From Alphaproteobacteria bacterium (GTDB taxonomy: Bacteria > Pseudomonadota > Alphaproteobacteria > Micavibrionales > Micavibrionaceae), in contig JAUHWR010000001.1 in the NCBI GenBank assembly GCA_030427385.1, positions 806,001 to 870,000 on the forward strand: a stretch of 64,000 nucleotides of DNA. The letters are read 5' to 3'. How positions within the stretch are numbered: position 1 is the stretch's first letter; each line of letters begins with the position of its first letter. Positions 22,604-32,172 of this stretch are shown here, in pieces. The translations under genes were made by a program, and so were the position numbers. The notes below the pieces were generated by a model that saw only the letters and a program-made list of their open reading frames with translations, did not search any database and was not told the origin of the DNA.

Positions 22604-23851
22604 CTAACGCATACTAACATTTGTTTCGATAGGCATAACGGGCCCTTTGATTTTAATCGATTTCATCCAATAAATACTATAGATCGTCATCATAAAGGAA
22701 ATGGCAATCATGAAATAAATAAAGTAATCAGTGCTATGGTACAAAATAAAAATCATCCCCGGTATACATATTAAACGTACGATACCTAAAATCATTTCAC
22801 GCGCCATTAAAGAGGCAACTGTTCGACTTTTATACCAGGCAGAGCTTAAGCCGGATGAGAACAATTGATTACCGACTGACCAGATATACATAGCGGGTAG
22901 GGCAAAGGTTGTTGTGAATACAAAAGGCAGCCACCCAATTAACGTAACCCCAGATCCCATTAACATTTCACGTCTTTGTCCGTGATTAATCAATGATCCG
23001 CAAATGGGGGTAAAAATCACTTTGATCATAACCATTAAACCGGCCCAAATACCAACAGCTGACGCACCTATGCCGGATAAACTTAAGAAGATAAACCATA
23101 AACTTCCGCCGCCAACTTGTAAGATACCCTCGAATATACTGCCCAATGAGCGGTATTTACAACGTCTAAACGCCTCCCATAGCGTCTCATTTAATGCTCC
23201 ACTGGCAATAAGGAAGTCGCGCAGCGTCATTTTATTGGCATGAATAATCAACATAACTGTGCCGATGGTCATGCCCGTAAACCCAAAGACCAGCGCGTAA
23301 AATCCGGCATCAAATGCTTGAATAAAGCCGCCTGCCAGTGTCCCTATCGCCATACCAACTGTTAGCCCCGTCCCAGCAAGGGCGACTTCATTTCCGACAT
23401 TTTCATCAGAAATTGAAATGGCAAAAAAGACGTGATATAGCGCCCAGAAGGGGGCATTAATCAACATAAAAATAATGCCAAGTTCAATTGCCCCTAAATG
23501 GTAAGGCCAAAATAGGCAAAAGACCATTGCACATGATAACATTGCCGTAATGAATGGATAAATTACCTTCCCTCCAAACTTTGTAATCATCCAAAAAATT
23601 AAGCAAATTAGGAAACTGACACCTGCATTTTTGATGAGCAGATAATAAATCATCTGCATAATGTCCATTTTCATTAAATCAATGACAATAAACAAATCCA
23701 GGAATGCACCGGAGAATGAGAAGATTACTGAGGTAAAATAAAGATAAGCCCTTTGAACATCTTTGCACGGTAATATAAACGCATTATAGAAAAAGCGTTT
23801 TAGTTCTGAAAGGGCACCGAGCGGTTGTCTTTTGAGGGCATTAAATGGCAT
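22604..23851 (-). CDS. Major-facilitator-type permease
   Basis: A 415-residue integral membrane protein with about 11-12 hydrophobic helices. Glycine-rich helices such as GTGLTVGMAIGTLAGGF and charged cytoplasmic loops are typical of MFS transporters. Substrate unknown. It begins three bases after the cobT stop, on the same strand, so it may belong to the cobS-cobT transcript. Confidence 0.75.
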   Translation of the reverse strand: MPFNALKRQPLGALSELKRFFYNAFILPCKDVQRAYLYFTSVIFSFSGAFLDLFIVIDLMKMDIMQMIYYLLIKNAGVSFLICLIFWMITKFGGKVIYPFITAMLSCAMVFCLFWPYHLGAIELGIIFMLINAPFWALYHVFFAISISDENVGNEVALAGTGLTVGMAIGTLAGGFIQAFDAGFYALVFGFTGMTIGTVMLIIHANKMTLRDFLIASGALNETLWEAFRRCKYRSLGSIFEGILQVGGGSLWFIFLSLSGIGASAVGIWAGLMVMIKVIFTPICGSLINHGQRREMLMGSGVTLIGWLPFVFTTTFALPAMYIWSVGNQLFSSGLSSAWYKSRTVASLMAREMILGIVRLICIPGMIFILYHSTDYFIYFMIAISFMMTIYSIYWMKSIKIKGPVMPIETNVSMR

Positions 23852-23854
23852 GAC

Positions 23855-25714
23855 TTACGTCGTAAACAGTTTTTCCAAATTGTCAATGAGAGCTTTTGCT
23901 AAACCGTCGGCATCCGTAATTTTTATCGAGTTTTTATAGTAGCGTGTCACGTCATGTCCAATTCCAATGGCAGATAATTCAATATCCGGGCGATTTTCTA
24001 TCTTTTCAATCACATCACGCAAATCACGTTCCAAAATATTCGACGGATTTGCAGATAGAGTAGAATCATCAACCGGTGCACCATCAGATATAACAATTAA
24101 AATTTTTCGCTCCTCTGATCTTTTACTCAAGCGGTTATGTGCCCAAGCCAGCGCTTCCCCATCTATATTTTCTTTCAAAATACCTTCTTTCAGCATCAGC
24201 CCTAAATTCTTTTGTGCTTTACGCCATGGTTCATCCGCATTTTTGTAAATAATGTGTCGTAAATCATTAAGCCGTCCGGGGTGAGTTGGGCGATTATGTT
24301 TGACCCATAATTCGCGTGAAGCGCCGCCTTTCCAATTACGGGTTGTAAACCCCAAAATTTCAACACGTACGCCGCAACGCTCCAGCGTACGTGCGATCAC
24401 ATCAGTGGAAATGGCGGCCGTTGTAATGGGTCTGCCTCGCATTGACCCGGAATTATCGATTAGCATCGTTACAATTGTGTCACGAAACGGGGCTGTCTTT
24501 TCCTGCTTATAGCTTAAGGGAATATTCGGATTGGCAATGATGCGCGTTAGTCGTGAGGTATCAAGCATGCCTTCTTCTTGATCAAAATCCCAAGAGCGAT
24601 TTTGTTTAGCAAGTAATTTGCGCTGTAATTTGTGAGCCAGTCTGGTAATGGTTGCTTGTAAGCTTGTTAATTGACCATCCAGTTTTTTCCGCAGTTTAGT
24701 TAGCTCCTCACGATCGGCTAAATCAGAGGCCTGTACAATTTCATCATATTCTTTTGTAAAAGTTTTATACGTACTATTTTTATCACGTAAAGGGTCATGC
24801 GGCGTACCTGAATGTGAAGCGGATTCTCCGGATGGCATGTCGCTATCGCCGTTTCCCGCATTTGCATTATCATCTTCAAAAAAATCCCAAGGTTGTTGCT
24901 CGCTTGAGCTATCTTGCTCTTCACCTAATCCATCTCCTTCGGCTTCTTTTAAACCGTTATCGCTACTTTGCTGTGATTCTCCCTGTGCTTTCGTGTCCTT
25001 ATCGTCATGATCATCTGACATATTGGCACTTTGTTCATCTTCCTCCTCGGAGTGATTTTGACCATGTGAGTTTTGCCCTTTAGTTTGACCAAAAATCAAA
25101 TGTTCCGCAATCATCTTGGCTTGCTTGGAAAATAAGGCTTGATCGGATAGGGCGGTTTGAAGCGTGGAAAGTCCCGTATCACCTAAATTTTCTTTTAACC
25201 ATCCGTTCCAAACCTCCTGTACGTTATTCGTCGATTCAGGTAAATCGCGACCTCCAAGCTGGGCCTTGGCCATGATATGTAACGCATCCCCCGCATCAAT
25301 ATCATTACGATCTTTCGCAGAATGATAGCCCATACTCTTGCATTTTTCATCGAGTAGCAGGTTCAAATTATGATGTACGCCTGTCATTTTTTGCTCGCCT
25401 AAAACCTCGCATCGCACTTGCTCTAATGCATCGTACAATGTGCGCGCCTCAAAATTTTGAGGTGCATTCATATGGTGCAATTTAGGGTCATGATATTTTA
25501 AACGCAGCGCCTTCATATCCGCTGCGCCGCGCAGCAGGTGTTTATCGCGTACGTCTCTGATCTCTAAATTGGGAAGCTCTGCTTCTTTTTTGTTATATTT
25601 TTTGAGAGAGGATGAGGATAAGCTGCCATCAAAACTCACATGAACATCTTTGCCTGCAACAGATCGTAGTGTAGCCGTTGTAATATCTTGGAATTTTCCT
25701 TTATCCGCCGGCAT
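23855..25714 (-). CDS. cobT: Aerobic cobaltochelatase subunit CobT
   Basis: CobT with CobS and CobN inserts cobalt in aerobic cobalamin synthesis. The 619-residue protein has an N-terminal domain, a long acidic Asp/Glu/Ser/Asn-rich middle (about 215-310), and a C-terminal von Willebrand A domain. The latter has the metal-site motif [10 protein letters not shown] and a later ISDGAPVDD. It sits two bases after cobS. No cobN is visible here, and CobS/CobT occur in many alphaproteobacteria without a full cobalamin pathway, so the function may be broader. Confidence 0.95.
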   Translation of the reverse strand: MPADKGKFQDITTATLRSVAGKDVHVSFDGSLSSSSLKKYNKKEAELPNLEIRDVRDKHLLRGAADMKALRLKYHDPKLHHMNAPQNFEARTLYDALEQVRCEVLGEQKMTGVHHNLNLLLDEKCKSMGYHSAKDRNDIDAGDALHIMAKAQLGGRDLPESTNNVQEVWNGWLKENLGDTGLSTLQTALSDQALFSKQAKMIAEHLIFGQTKGQNSHGQNHSEEEDEQSANMSDDHDDKDTKAQGESQQSSDNGLKEAEGDGLGEEQDSSSEQQPWDFFEDDNANAGNGDSDMPSGESASHSGTPHDPLRDKNSTYKTFTKEYDEIVQASDLADREELTKLRKKLDGQLTSLQATITRLAHKLQRKLLAKQNRSWDFDQEEGMLDTSRLTRIIANPNIPLSYKQEKTAPFRDTIVTMLIDNSGSMRGRPITTAAISTDVIARTLERCGVRVEILGFTTRNWKGGASRELWVKHNRPTHPGRLNDLRHIIYKNADEPWRKAQKNLGLMLKEGILKENIDGEALAWAHNRLSKRSEERKILIVISDGAPVDDSTLSANPSNILERDLRDVIEKIENRPDIELSAIGIGHDVTRYYKNSIKITDADGLAKALIDNLEKLFTT

Positions 25715-25716
25715 CC

Positions 25717-26715
25717 TTACACCAATTCAATATCAAAACATCTTTGATAATATTCACTGATCAGCTCATGCTCACTTTCGTCACACTTATTCATAAAAGT
25801 CAGGCGGAATGCTAATTCGCGATCATGAAAAATCTGAATGTTTTCAAGCCATGTGATGACCGTACGCGGGCTCATTACGGTTGATATATCTCCGTTAATG
25901 AAACCTGCACGTGTTAAATCGGCCAAAGATACCATATTTGATATGGCTTTCTTGCCTTCAGGATTATCCAGCTCAGGAAATTTATTCAGCATGATACGTG
26001 CTTCTTCATCATGATCCAGATAATTAAGCTGCGTTACAATGTTCCAGCGGTCCATTTGCCCCTGATTAAGCTGATGTGTCCCATGATAAAGGCCGGTTGA
26101 ATCGCCCAGACCAATCGTGTTCGCAGTGGCAAACATGCGAAATGCGGGGTGGGGGCGAATGATACGATTTTGATCCAATAAGGTAAGCTTCCCATCTTCT
26201 TCCAAAACGCGCTGGATAACAAACATGACATCGGGGCGACCGGCATCATATTCATCGAATACCAACGCGCAGGGATTTTGCAATGCCCATGGCAATAAGC
26301 CTTCCCGAAATTCCGTAATTTGTTTGCCTTCCTTTAAGGAAATCATGTCTTTGCCAATTAAATCCATGCGGCTGACATGGCTATCAAGATTGATGCGTAC
26401 GCATGGCCAATTCAGGCGCGCGGCAACCTGTTCGATATGTGATGACTTGCCCGTCCCGTGATATCCTTGAATTAGGACACGTCGATTAAATGTAAATCCC
26501 GCTAAAATTGCAAGTGTTGTATCATGGTCAAAACGATATGTATTATCAATATCGGGAACGTTTGGTGTATGATCTTTAAAGCCCGGAACGTCCCAATCAA
26601 TATCAAGACCAAATGTTTCTTTAACATTATATTTTTTATCGGGAATGGATGTGTACCTGCCTTCTTTGGGGTGAAGGGCGGTGATATCAAATGACATGGA
26701 GGAATCTGTGCTCAT
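25717..26715 (-). CDS. cobS: Aerobic cobaltochelatase subunit CobS
   Basis: A 332-residue AAA+ ATPase that pairs with CobT in a chelatase chaperone ring. Walker A is GYHGTGKSS, Walker B lies in [14 protein letters not shown], and sensor [12 protein letters not shown] follows. The N-terminal region has the family start before the ATPase core. First gene of the cobS-cobT pair. The upstream J-domain gene is on the same strand, 44 bases away. Confidence 0.96.
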   Translation of the reverse strand: MSTDSSMSFDITALHPKEGRYTSIPDKKYNVKETFGLDIDWDVPGFKDHTPNVPDIDNTYRFDHDTTLAILAGFTFNRRVLIQGYHGTGKSSHIEQVAARLNWPCVRINLDSHVSRMDLIGKDMISLKEGKQITEFREGLLPWALQNPCALVFDEYDAGRPDVMFVIQRVLEEDGKLTLLDQNRIIRPHPAFRMFATANTIGLGDSTGLYHGTHQLNQGQMDRWNIVTQLNYLDHDEEARIMLNKFPELDNPEGKKAISNMVSLADLTRAGFINGDISTVMSPRTVITWLENIQIFHDRELAFRLTFMNKCDESEHELISEYYQRCFDIELV

Positions 26716-26759
26716 AAGCGTTTATAACCTATTATGGACACATGATGAAAGTCGGAATT

Positions 26760-27374
26760 TTAACTTCGCTTCAATTCTTGCAACCGCTCATATTTTTCAT
26801 AGGCAATTTTTAAAATCGTATAAGCCATATTGATTTCTTTTAACCGCTCCTCGGCCTCTTTATTTCCGGGATTAAAATCCGGGTGAAATTGCTTAGCGAG
26901 CTCCTTATATTTCTTCTTTATTAAAGCAAGAGATAGAGGCGGCATCAGCCCCATAATTTGCATAGCATTACTTTCAGGCGTATCTTCTTGAACGATGCCT
27001 TCGTAAGTTTTTTTGTAACGCTCGCTTCGCGGTTTCTCTTCATTATATCTATACGTTTGCTCTGCCTTGCGATAAAGCTCTTCAGTATATTCCGCACCGG
27101 CTCCCTGTTTCCAAGTGGGGCGATGTCCGTATATGTTTTGACGTAGATGCGATTGAATTTCTTCTTCACTCATATCCTCAAAGAAATTCCAGGCTTTATT
27201 ATATTCGGAGGCGTGCTCCTGACATAAATTATAATATTCCTTTAGCTCGCGGTCTTTCGGCGCGCGAAAATCGCCAACCATATCGCATCCCGGCATATCA
27301 CACGTGGCTTGTTTAATTTGAGGTTTGTTATCCTCAAACTCTGGTGATTTCGGCTTTAGCTGTATTTTTGGCAT
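26760..27374 (-). CDS. J-domain (DnaJ-like) protein next to cobS
   Basis: A 204-residue protein with a C-terminal J domain containing the HPD motif (KQFHPDFNP) at about 165-175. The N-terminal half is a different domain with paired cysteines (CDMPGCDM and a later C), possibly metal binding. Such proteins accompany cobS and bolA in many alphaproteobacteria and presumably recruit DnaK. The start is divergent from bolA, 53 bases away. Confidence 0.88.
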   Translation of the reverse strand: MPKIQLKPKSPEFEDNKPQIKQATCDMPGCDMVGDFRAPKDRELKEYYNLCQEHASEYNKAWNFFEDMSEEEIQSHLRQNIYGHRPTWKQGAGAEYTEELYRKAEQTYRYNEEKPRSERYKKTYEGIVQEDTPESNAMQIMGLMPPLSLALIKKKYKELAKQFHPDFNPGNKEAEERLKEINMAYTILKIAYEKYERLQELKRS

Positions 27375-27427
27375 GTCTTATAATAGTATTGAATTTCAGG
27401 TATTAAAAACAAGCTTTTTTGGAAATT

Positions 27428-27694
27428 ATGACGAAAGTAAATTTAAAACAGGATCTAATGGAGGCGCGCATACGGACGGCGCTAACCCCCGAATTTTTGC
27501 TTATCGAGAATCAAAGCGCGAGCCATAAGGGACATTCCGGTGATGATGGTTCGGGTGAAAGTCATTATCGTATAACTATAAATTGTTCTAAGCTCACTGG
27601 AAAATCAAGGCTGGCACAACATAGGCACGTCTTTGATGTCCTCGGAAAAGATATTGTGCAAAAGACACATTCCATATCTATTAATATAAAATAG
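27428..27694 (+). CDS. BolA family protein
   Basis: An 88-residue protein of the BolA fold, a class that pairs with monothiol glutaredoxins in iron-sulfur handling or acts as a morphology regulator. Visible are an N-terminal helix, a variable loop with SASHKGHSG, and the nucleic-acid-facing motif RLAQHRHVFDVLG. I chose the start MTKVNLKQ at 27428. It is divergent from the J-domain gene. Confidence 0.9.
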   Translation: MTKVNLKQDLMEARIRTALTPEFLLIENQSASHKGHSGDDGSGESHYRITINCSKLTGKSRLAQHRHVFDVLGKDIVQKTHSISINIK

Positions 27695-27769
27695 GGGCTT
27701 GCAACCTTAGGTGGTGTCACGTAACATTCATACACTTAAGTATATGTTTTGGGTAAGGTTGAGTAAAAT

Positions 27770-28156
27770 ATGCAGACAATTAGAAAATTTAAATCTATAG
27801 AACCTACAGATTTGGAAAAAAATATGGAGCTGCCCGCTCCGAAAGGCTCCCTAATAAGCCGCAATATAACTATTTTAAATAAACGCACATCGATACGGCT
27901 TGAACCTGAAATGTGGATTGCTTTGCGCGACATTACAAAACGGGAAGAATGCAAAATAGGTGAGCTTTGCTCTTTGATTTATCTTAGAAAGAATAAGAAT
28001 ACGTCTTTAACGTCAGCTATACGCGTTTTTATCATGCTATATTTCCGCGCAGCGACAACGGAAAATGGTCACATAAGGGCAGGGCATGGCGATTTTAAAA
28101 CTATGAAACGACGCGCCCGTTTAGATGATGTGGAATTATTACTTAAGCGCGAGTAA
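27770..28156 (+). CDS. Ribbon-helix-helix domain protein
   Basis: A 128-residue protein. Residues about 43-100 match the large ribbon-helix-helix domain found in alphaproteobacteria: strand TSIRLEPEMWIALRDI, then helices with CKIGELCSLIY and SLTSAIRVFIMLYF. Likely a DNA-binding regulator; targets unknown. A 44-residue leader of unclear role precedes the domain. It converges on accA with only four bases between the stops. Confidence 0.82.
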   Translation: MQTIRKFKSIEPTDLEKNMELPAPKGSLISRNITILNKRTSIRLEPEMWIALRDITKREECKIGELCSLIYLRKNKNTSLTSAIRVFIMLYFRAATTENGHIRAGHGDFKTMKRRARLDDVELLLKRE

Positions 28157-28160
28157 AAAT

Positions 28161-29099
28161 TTATCGCGTAATTTGTAAATATTTCTGACGACGCTCTTTT
28201 TTTAACGTATCCGCATCTTTTTGCATTAATTCTGCAAGATGCTTTGAAAGTGATTCTCTAACATTTTGAAAGATTGCGGGATGATTACGTTGTGCGCCGC
28301 CCACTGGCTCGGCAATAATATCATCAATAATTCCCAGCTCTTTTAAATCTCTCGCGGTAATCTTTAATGCTTTTGCTGCTTCTCCTGCAAACTCTCCACT
28401 GCGCCACAGGATAGAGGCACATCCTTCCGGCGATATCACCGAATAGATGGCATGTTGCAACATTAATACGCGATCAGCTGTGGCAACGGCAATGGCACCA
28501 CCGGATCCGCCTTCACCAATAATGGTGCTTATAAAAGGCACTTCAGCTCGTAAGCATGATTCAATTGATTTTGCAATTGCCTCACTTTGTCCACGCTCCT
28601 CTGCTCCTACTCCAGGATAGGCACCGGACGTATCCACAAATGTAAGTATCGGCAACTTAAATTGACTTGCCATTTTCATTAATCTTTGCGCTTTACGGTA
28701 CCCTTCCGGGCGAGCCATACCGAAATTATGCTTTATACGTGTTTCTGTATCGGATCCTTTTTCTTGACCTAATATCACGCAAGCCTGTCCTTCAAAACGC
28801 CCAATACCCGATACCATGGCATCATCCTGAGCAAATAAACGATCACCAGCAAGCGGGGTGAAGTCTGTGATTAATGCTTTAATATAATCATAACAATGCG
28901 GACGTTCCGGATGGCGCGCCACTTGTACTTTTTGCTGGGGCGTCATCTTAGTATAGATTTGCTCCAAAAGCTTATCAGCTTTGACGCGCATCTGCATAAC
29001 TTCCGAATCAATATTGATATCCTCAGTTTTTTCAACTTTGGAAAGCTCTGCAATTTTTTGTTCTAGTTCCAGAACAGGTTTTTCAAAATCTAATGCCAT
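28161..29099 (-). CDS. accA: Acetyl-CoA carboxylase carboxyltransferase subunit alpha
   Basis: Fatty-acid synthesis: transfers the carboxyl group from biotin to acetyl-CoA together with AccD. The 312-residue protein has the crotonase-like carboxyltransferase core (VDTSGAYPGVGAEERGQSE, IGEGGSGGAIA, ISPEGCASILW). Normal family length. It follows xerD with an intrinsic terminator between them. Confidence 0.97.
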   Translation of the reverse strand: MALDFEKPVLELEQKIAELSKVEKTEDINIDSEVMQMRVKADKLLEQIYTKMTPQQKVQVARHPERPHCYDYIKALITDFTPLAGDRLFAQDDAMVSGIGRFEGQACVILGQEKGSDTETRIKHNFGMARPEGYRKAQRLMKMASQFKLPILTFVDTSGAYPGVGAEERGQSEAIAKSIESCLRAEVPFISTIIGEGGSGGAIAVATADRVLMLQHAIYSVISPEGCASILWRSGEFAGEAAKALKITARDLKELGIIDDIIAEPVGGAQRNHPAIFQNVRESLSKHLAELMQKDADTLKKERRQKYLQITR

Positions 29100-29114
29100 G
29101 GAATGCCTTATAAC

Positions 29115-29147
29115 AAAAAAGACAGACGCTCACAATAAACGCCTGCC
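29115..29147 (-). terminator. xerD intrinsic terminator
   Basis: Minus-strand stem GGCAGGCG/CGTCTGTC (eight pairs including two G-U) with an 11-base loop, followed by TTTTTT. It ends the xerD transcript before accA. Confidence 0.75.
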
Positions 29148-29169
29148 TTTATTTAAATATATTTTGAAT

Positions 29170-30159
29170 TTACTTGGACTCTTTTTTATTCATCGGATGT
29201 TTTTCCTCAACAGTTTGTTTAAGGTTTTCATCAATGATTTGTGTGTAAATTTGTGTCGTGGCTATGTCTGCATGCCCTAACATTTTTTGAACTGAACGAA
29301 GGTCTGCCCCGTTACTTAATAGATGTGTTGCAAAAGCATGACGTAAAATATGCGGGCTTACGCGATCCGCGTCAATTTTTGCCGCATGTGCCAAATCTTT
29401 CAAAAGTTGTGCAAAACGCTGGCGTGTTAAATGGCCGCTATCTGATGTGCGTGATGGAAACAACCATTTTTCTTGTTTGCTTTGTTCATCAGGCCCAATA
29501 AAAGATGGACGCGCCGCAAGATATTTTGAAATCGCAGATTGCGCGCTGTCTGTAAGGGGAACAATACGATCACGTCCGCCTTTACCAGCCACCATCAAGA
29601 ATTGATTATCTTCAGAAATAGCAGACATTGGTAAGCCAACAAGCTCAGAAACACGAAGGCCGGCCGCATAGAGCATTTCAATAAGGCAGACTAGGCGTAG
29701 GCTATCTGCGGCATTATCGGCACCGGCGGTTTCAATTAATTTAGATACCTCTGATTCGCTTAGTGTTTTTGGTAAAGTACGTGTTTGTTTCGGACTATCA
29801 ATCGTGGTCGTCGGATCATCTTCACGAATATTTTCGGACACGATGAAACGATAATATTGTCTTAAAGCAGATAGGCGGCGTGCAACTGTGCGCACGGCAA
29901 TCGTCCCTTTATTTTGACCTTTCGTGTGCGATTTTTCACTTAGATCTTTAAGGTAAGCCTTAATATCTGCTGTATTTGCTTTATGAACGTCTGAATTACG
30001 ATTTTTACGAAGATAAAGGCTAACGTCTGCTAGATCTCGCCAATAAGCGTGACGCGTATTCAATGCAGCGCCTCTTTCAGAGGTCAGCATATCGAGAAAT
30101 GCGTCGACGGACGGATGTAAATCCGGCTTTGGTAACGCTGGGCGGCCTGGTCGTGCCAT
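29170..30159 (-). CDS. xerD: Site-specific tyrosine recombinase XerD
   Basis: XerC/XerD resolve chromosome dimers at dif during division. The 329-residue protein has an N-terminal SAM-like DNA-binding domain and a catalytic domain with Arg in GLRVSELVGL, HILRHAFATHLL and the LGHADIATTQIYTQI motif with the nucleophile Tyr. A Lys-rich tail follows. XerD rather than XerC is chosen from the position near accA and aroK. It is not associated with the mobile element at 48-56 kb. Confidence 0.9.
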   Translation of the reverse strand: MARPGRPALPKPDLHPSVDAFLDMLTSERGAALNTRHAYWRDLADVSLYLRKNRNSDVHKANTADIKAYLKDLSEKSHTKGQNKGTIAVRTVARRLSALRQYYRFIVSENIREDDPTTTIDSPKQTRTLPKTLSESEVSKLIETAGADNAADSLRLVCLIEMLYAAGLRVSELVGLPMSAISEDNQFLMVAGKGGRDRIVPLTDSAQSAISKYLAARPSFIGPDEQSKQEKWLFPSRTSDSGHLTRQRFAQLLKDLAHAAKIDADRVSPHILRHAFATHLLSNGADLRSVQKMLGHADIATTQIYTQIIDENLKQTVEEKHPMNKKESK

Positions 30160-30331
30160 AGTAAGTACTCCTATATTTAGTTGCTTTAGTTGTAGTTTTT
30201 AAATTTTTTTATTAGTGTTTTCTGCCCCCACATATTAAAGAAGCATACTAAATTTTACCTTTATTTCATGACATAATGGGGCGGTGAAGTCAATATAAAT
30301 TACCATAATTTGTTAATAATTGGTGCGTATC

Positions 30332-30460
30332 CTATTCAATATTCACTTTTTTTGTGACAGTTTCTTGTGCAACGGGAATATCAGTAGTAGCAATATATGC
30401 AAACCCGCCGACCGTGGCGGCTATAATTAAAAGAAATAACAGACGTAATATTAAAGACAT
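30332..30460 (-). CDS. Small single-span membrane protein, divergent from aroK
   Basis: An ATG at 30460 opens a 42-residue frame ending TAG at 30332: MSLILRLLFLLII, one hydrophobic helix ending in GGFAYIA, then a short polar tail ending KKVNIE. I recall a similar tiny protein in other alphaproteobacteria, divergent from aroK, with one helix and a Pro/Glu-containing tail. The conserved position and helix pattern, not homology I could compute, support it as real. It starts 27 bases from aroK. Confidence 0.6.
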   Translation of the reverse strand: MSLILRLLFLLIIAATVGGFAYIATTDIPVAQETVTKKVNIE

Positions 30461-30487
30461 TCATTAAATCTATTAAAAGTTATCGCA

Positions 30488-31039
30488 ATGCACAAGACAG
30501 AAAATGAAATTTATCTAAAAAAGAATTTAACTTTGGTGGGAATGCCTGGCTGTGGCAAATCTACAATTGGGCAAATATGTGCAGAAATGTGCGGGCTAGA
30601 GTTCTATGATTCTGATGAGATCATTGAAAATGAGCAAGGTTGTAAAATCAGCGCTATTTTTTCAGAAAAAGGCGAAACCTATTTTAGAAAACTAGAATCA
30701 GATGCAATCATAGGTAAATTAAATCAGCAGAATAAACAATTTATATTATCCACTGGCGGCGGCGCAATGATGACGCCTGATTTATGTAAGTATATGCTTG
30801 AAAATAGTGATGTCATATTTCTCAACGCCTCAATAGAAACCTTGTGGCAACATATAAAGGAAGAGCATCAAAGCCGTCCTTTATTAACCAATGACGGCGC
30901 CCCCAAGGATAAATTAAAGGCTCTTTTGGATAAAAGATTATCCACATACCTCTTGGCGCATCTGACAATTACATGCGACGATAAAACGCCGGAGCAGATT
31001 GCCCAAATTATAGCAAAAAGGCTTATAACCAATGAATAA
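30488..31039 (+). CDS. aroK: Shikimate kinase
   Basis: Phosphorylates shikimate in chorismate synthesis. The 183-residue protein has the P-loop GMPGCGKST at 18-26, the DSDEIIE acidic motif, the GGGAMM motif and a lid with SRPLL. The stop overlaps the start of aroB by eight bases, the standard aroK-aroB pair. Confidence 0.96.
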   Translation: MHKTENEIYLKKNLTLVGMPGCGKSTIGQICAEMCGLEFYDSDEIIENEQGCKISAIFSEKGETYFRKLESDAIIGKLNQQNKQFILSTGGGAMMTPDLCKYMLENSDVIFLNASIETLWQHIKEEHQSRPLLTNDGAPKDKLKALLDKRLSTYLLAHLTITCDDKTPEQIAQIIAKRLITNE

Positions 31040-32126
31040 CTTCTCATCTATATCCGTTAAATTACCGAATAATCCTTATGAAATTCATATAGGGCAGGGG
31101 GCGTTGAACAATTTTAAAACATTTATTCCGCCGGAATATAAATCTCACAGGCAATTTTTTATCTGTGATTCCCATACAGAAATTTATGCGCGAAAAATTG
31201 CTGGGGATTCGCCTCTCTTTGTAGTTCACCCCGGTGAAGCGGCAAAATCTTTTACTGTCTATCAAAGTGTTATGTCATTTTTATTAGACCATAAAATAAA
31301 TAGGAACAGCCTGGTTATCGCTGTAGGAGGCGGAGTCGTCGGCGATTTAGCGGGATTTGCCGCCGCATCAGCCTTACGCGGTGTTCCGTATATACAAATT
31401 CCGACGAGCTTATTGGCAATGGTAGATAGCTCTGTTGGGGGTAAAACCGGCATCAATGCCCCTCAGGGTAAAAACCTAATAGGGGCTTTTCATCAGCCAT
31501 GCGCCGTTATCTGTGATATTGACGTGTTACGCACCTTACCTGAGCGCGAAATGAAGGCGGGTTATGCGGAGATTCTAAAATATGGCTTACTCGGAGATGC
31601 TGAATTTTTTGAATGGCTTGATGAGAATGCGGCCTCTATTTTAACGTTAGATCCTAAAATAACATCATATGCCATACAACGTTCATGTGAAATGAAGGCA
31701 GAAATTGTGATTACGGACGAAAAAGAAACATTAGGGCAGCGAGCCTTATTAAATTTGGGACATACATTCGCGCATGCCTTTGAGGCCGTCATGAAATATG
31801 ACGGTAGGCTTTTACATGGTGAAGCTGTCGCTGTCGGAATGATCTGCGCCATGGAATTGTCTGCAAAATTAGGGCTTATGAATCCACAGAATATTGAGCG
31901 TGTAGTACAACATATGGGACGCTTGGGCCTTAAGAAATCAATTTCTGATATCGGCCTAGGGCAGAGCATTACCGCCGATAATCTTCTTGAAATTATGCGC
32001 GGAGACAAAAAAGCATCTTCAGGTCAAATTCGTTTTATTTTGATGAAAGACATAGGCAAAGCCTATATGGATAATGAAGTAAATGAAGATGACGTTATTG
32101 CCCTCTTATCAAATATGATGGGATAG
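31032..32126 (+). CDS. aroB: 3-dehydroquinate synthase
   Basis: Second step of the shikimate pathway, NAD- and metal-dependent. The 364-residue protein has the NAD-binding motif AVGGGVVGDLAGFAA, the motif IPTSLLAMVDSSVGGKTGIN and metal ligands in NLGHTFAHAFEA and LLHGEAVAVGM. Length is normal. Overlaps aroK. Confidence 0.97.
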   Translation: MNNFSSISVKLPNNPYEIHIGQGALNNFKTFIPPEYKSHRQFFICDSHTEIYARKIAGDSPLFVVHPGEAAKSFTVYQSVMSFLLDHKINRNSLVIAVGGGVVGDLAGFAAASALRGVPYIQIPTSLLAMVDSSVGGKTGINAPQGKNLIGAFHQPCAVICDIDVLRTLPEREMKAGYAEILKYGLLGDAEFFEWLDENAASILTLDPKITSYAIQRSCEMKAEIVITDEKETLGQRALLNLGHTFAHAFEAVMKYDGRLLHGEAVAVGMICAMELSAKLGLMNPQNIERVVQHMGRLGLKKSISDIGLGQSITADNLLEIMRGDKKASSGQIRFILMKDIGKAYMDNEVNEDDVIALLSNMMG

Positions 32127-32172
32127 AAAAATAACACTTCGCATCTTTGCAACTTCGCTGTAAAAACATGCT

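Noticed and set aside
27607-27625. TGGCAC...GGC sequence as a second sigma-54 promoter
   Set aside because: The -12 element reads AGGC instead of TTGC, and it lies inside the bolA coding region.
29170-30159. XerD as integrase of a mobile element
   Set aside because: No att-like repeats flank it. The accA/aroK context and length match chromosomal XerD.
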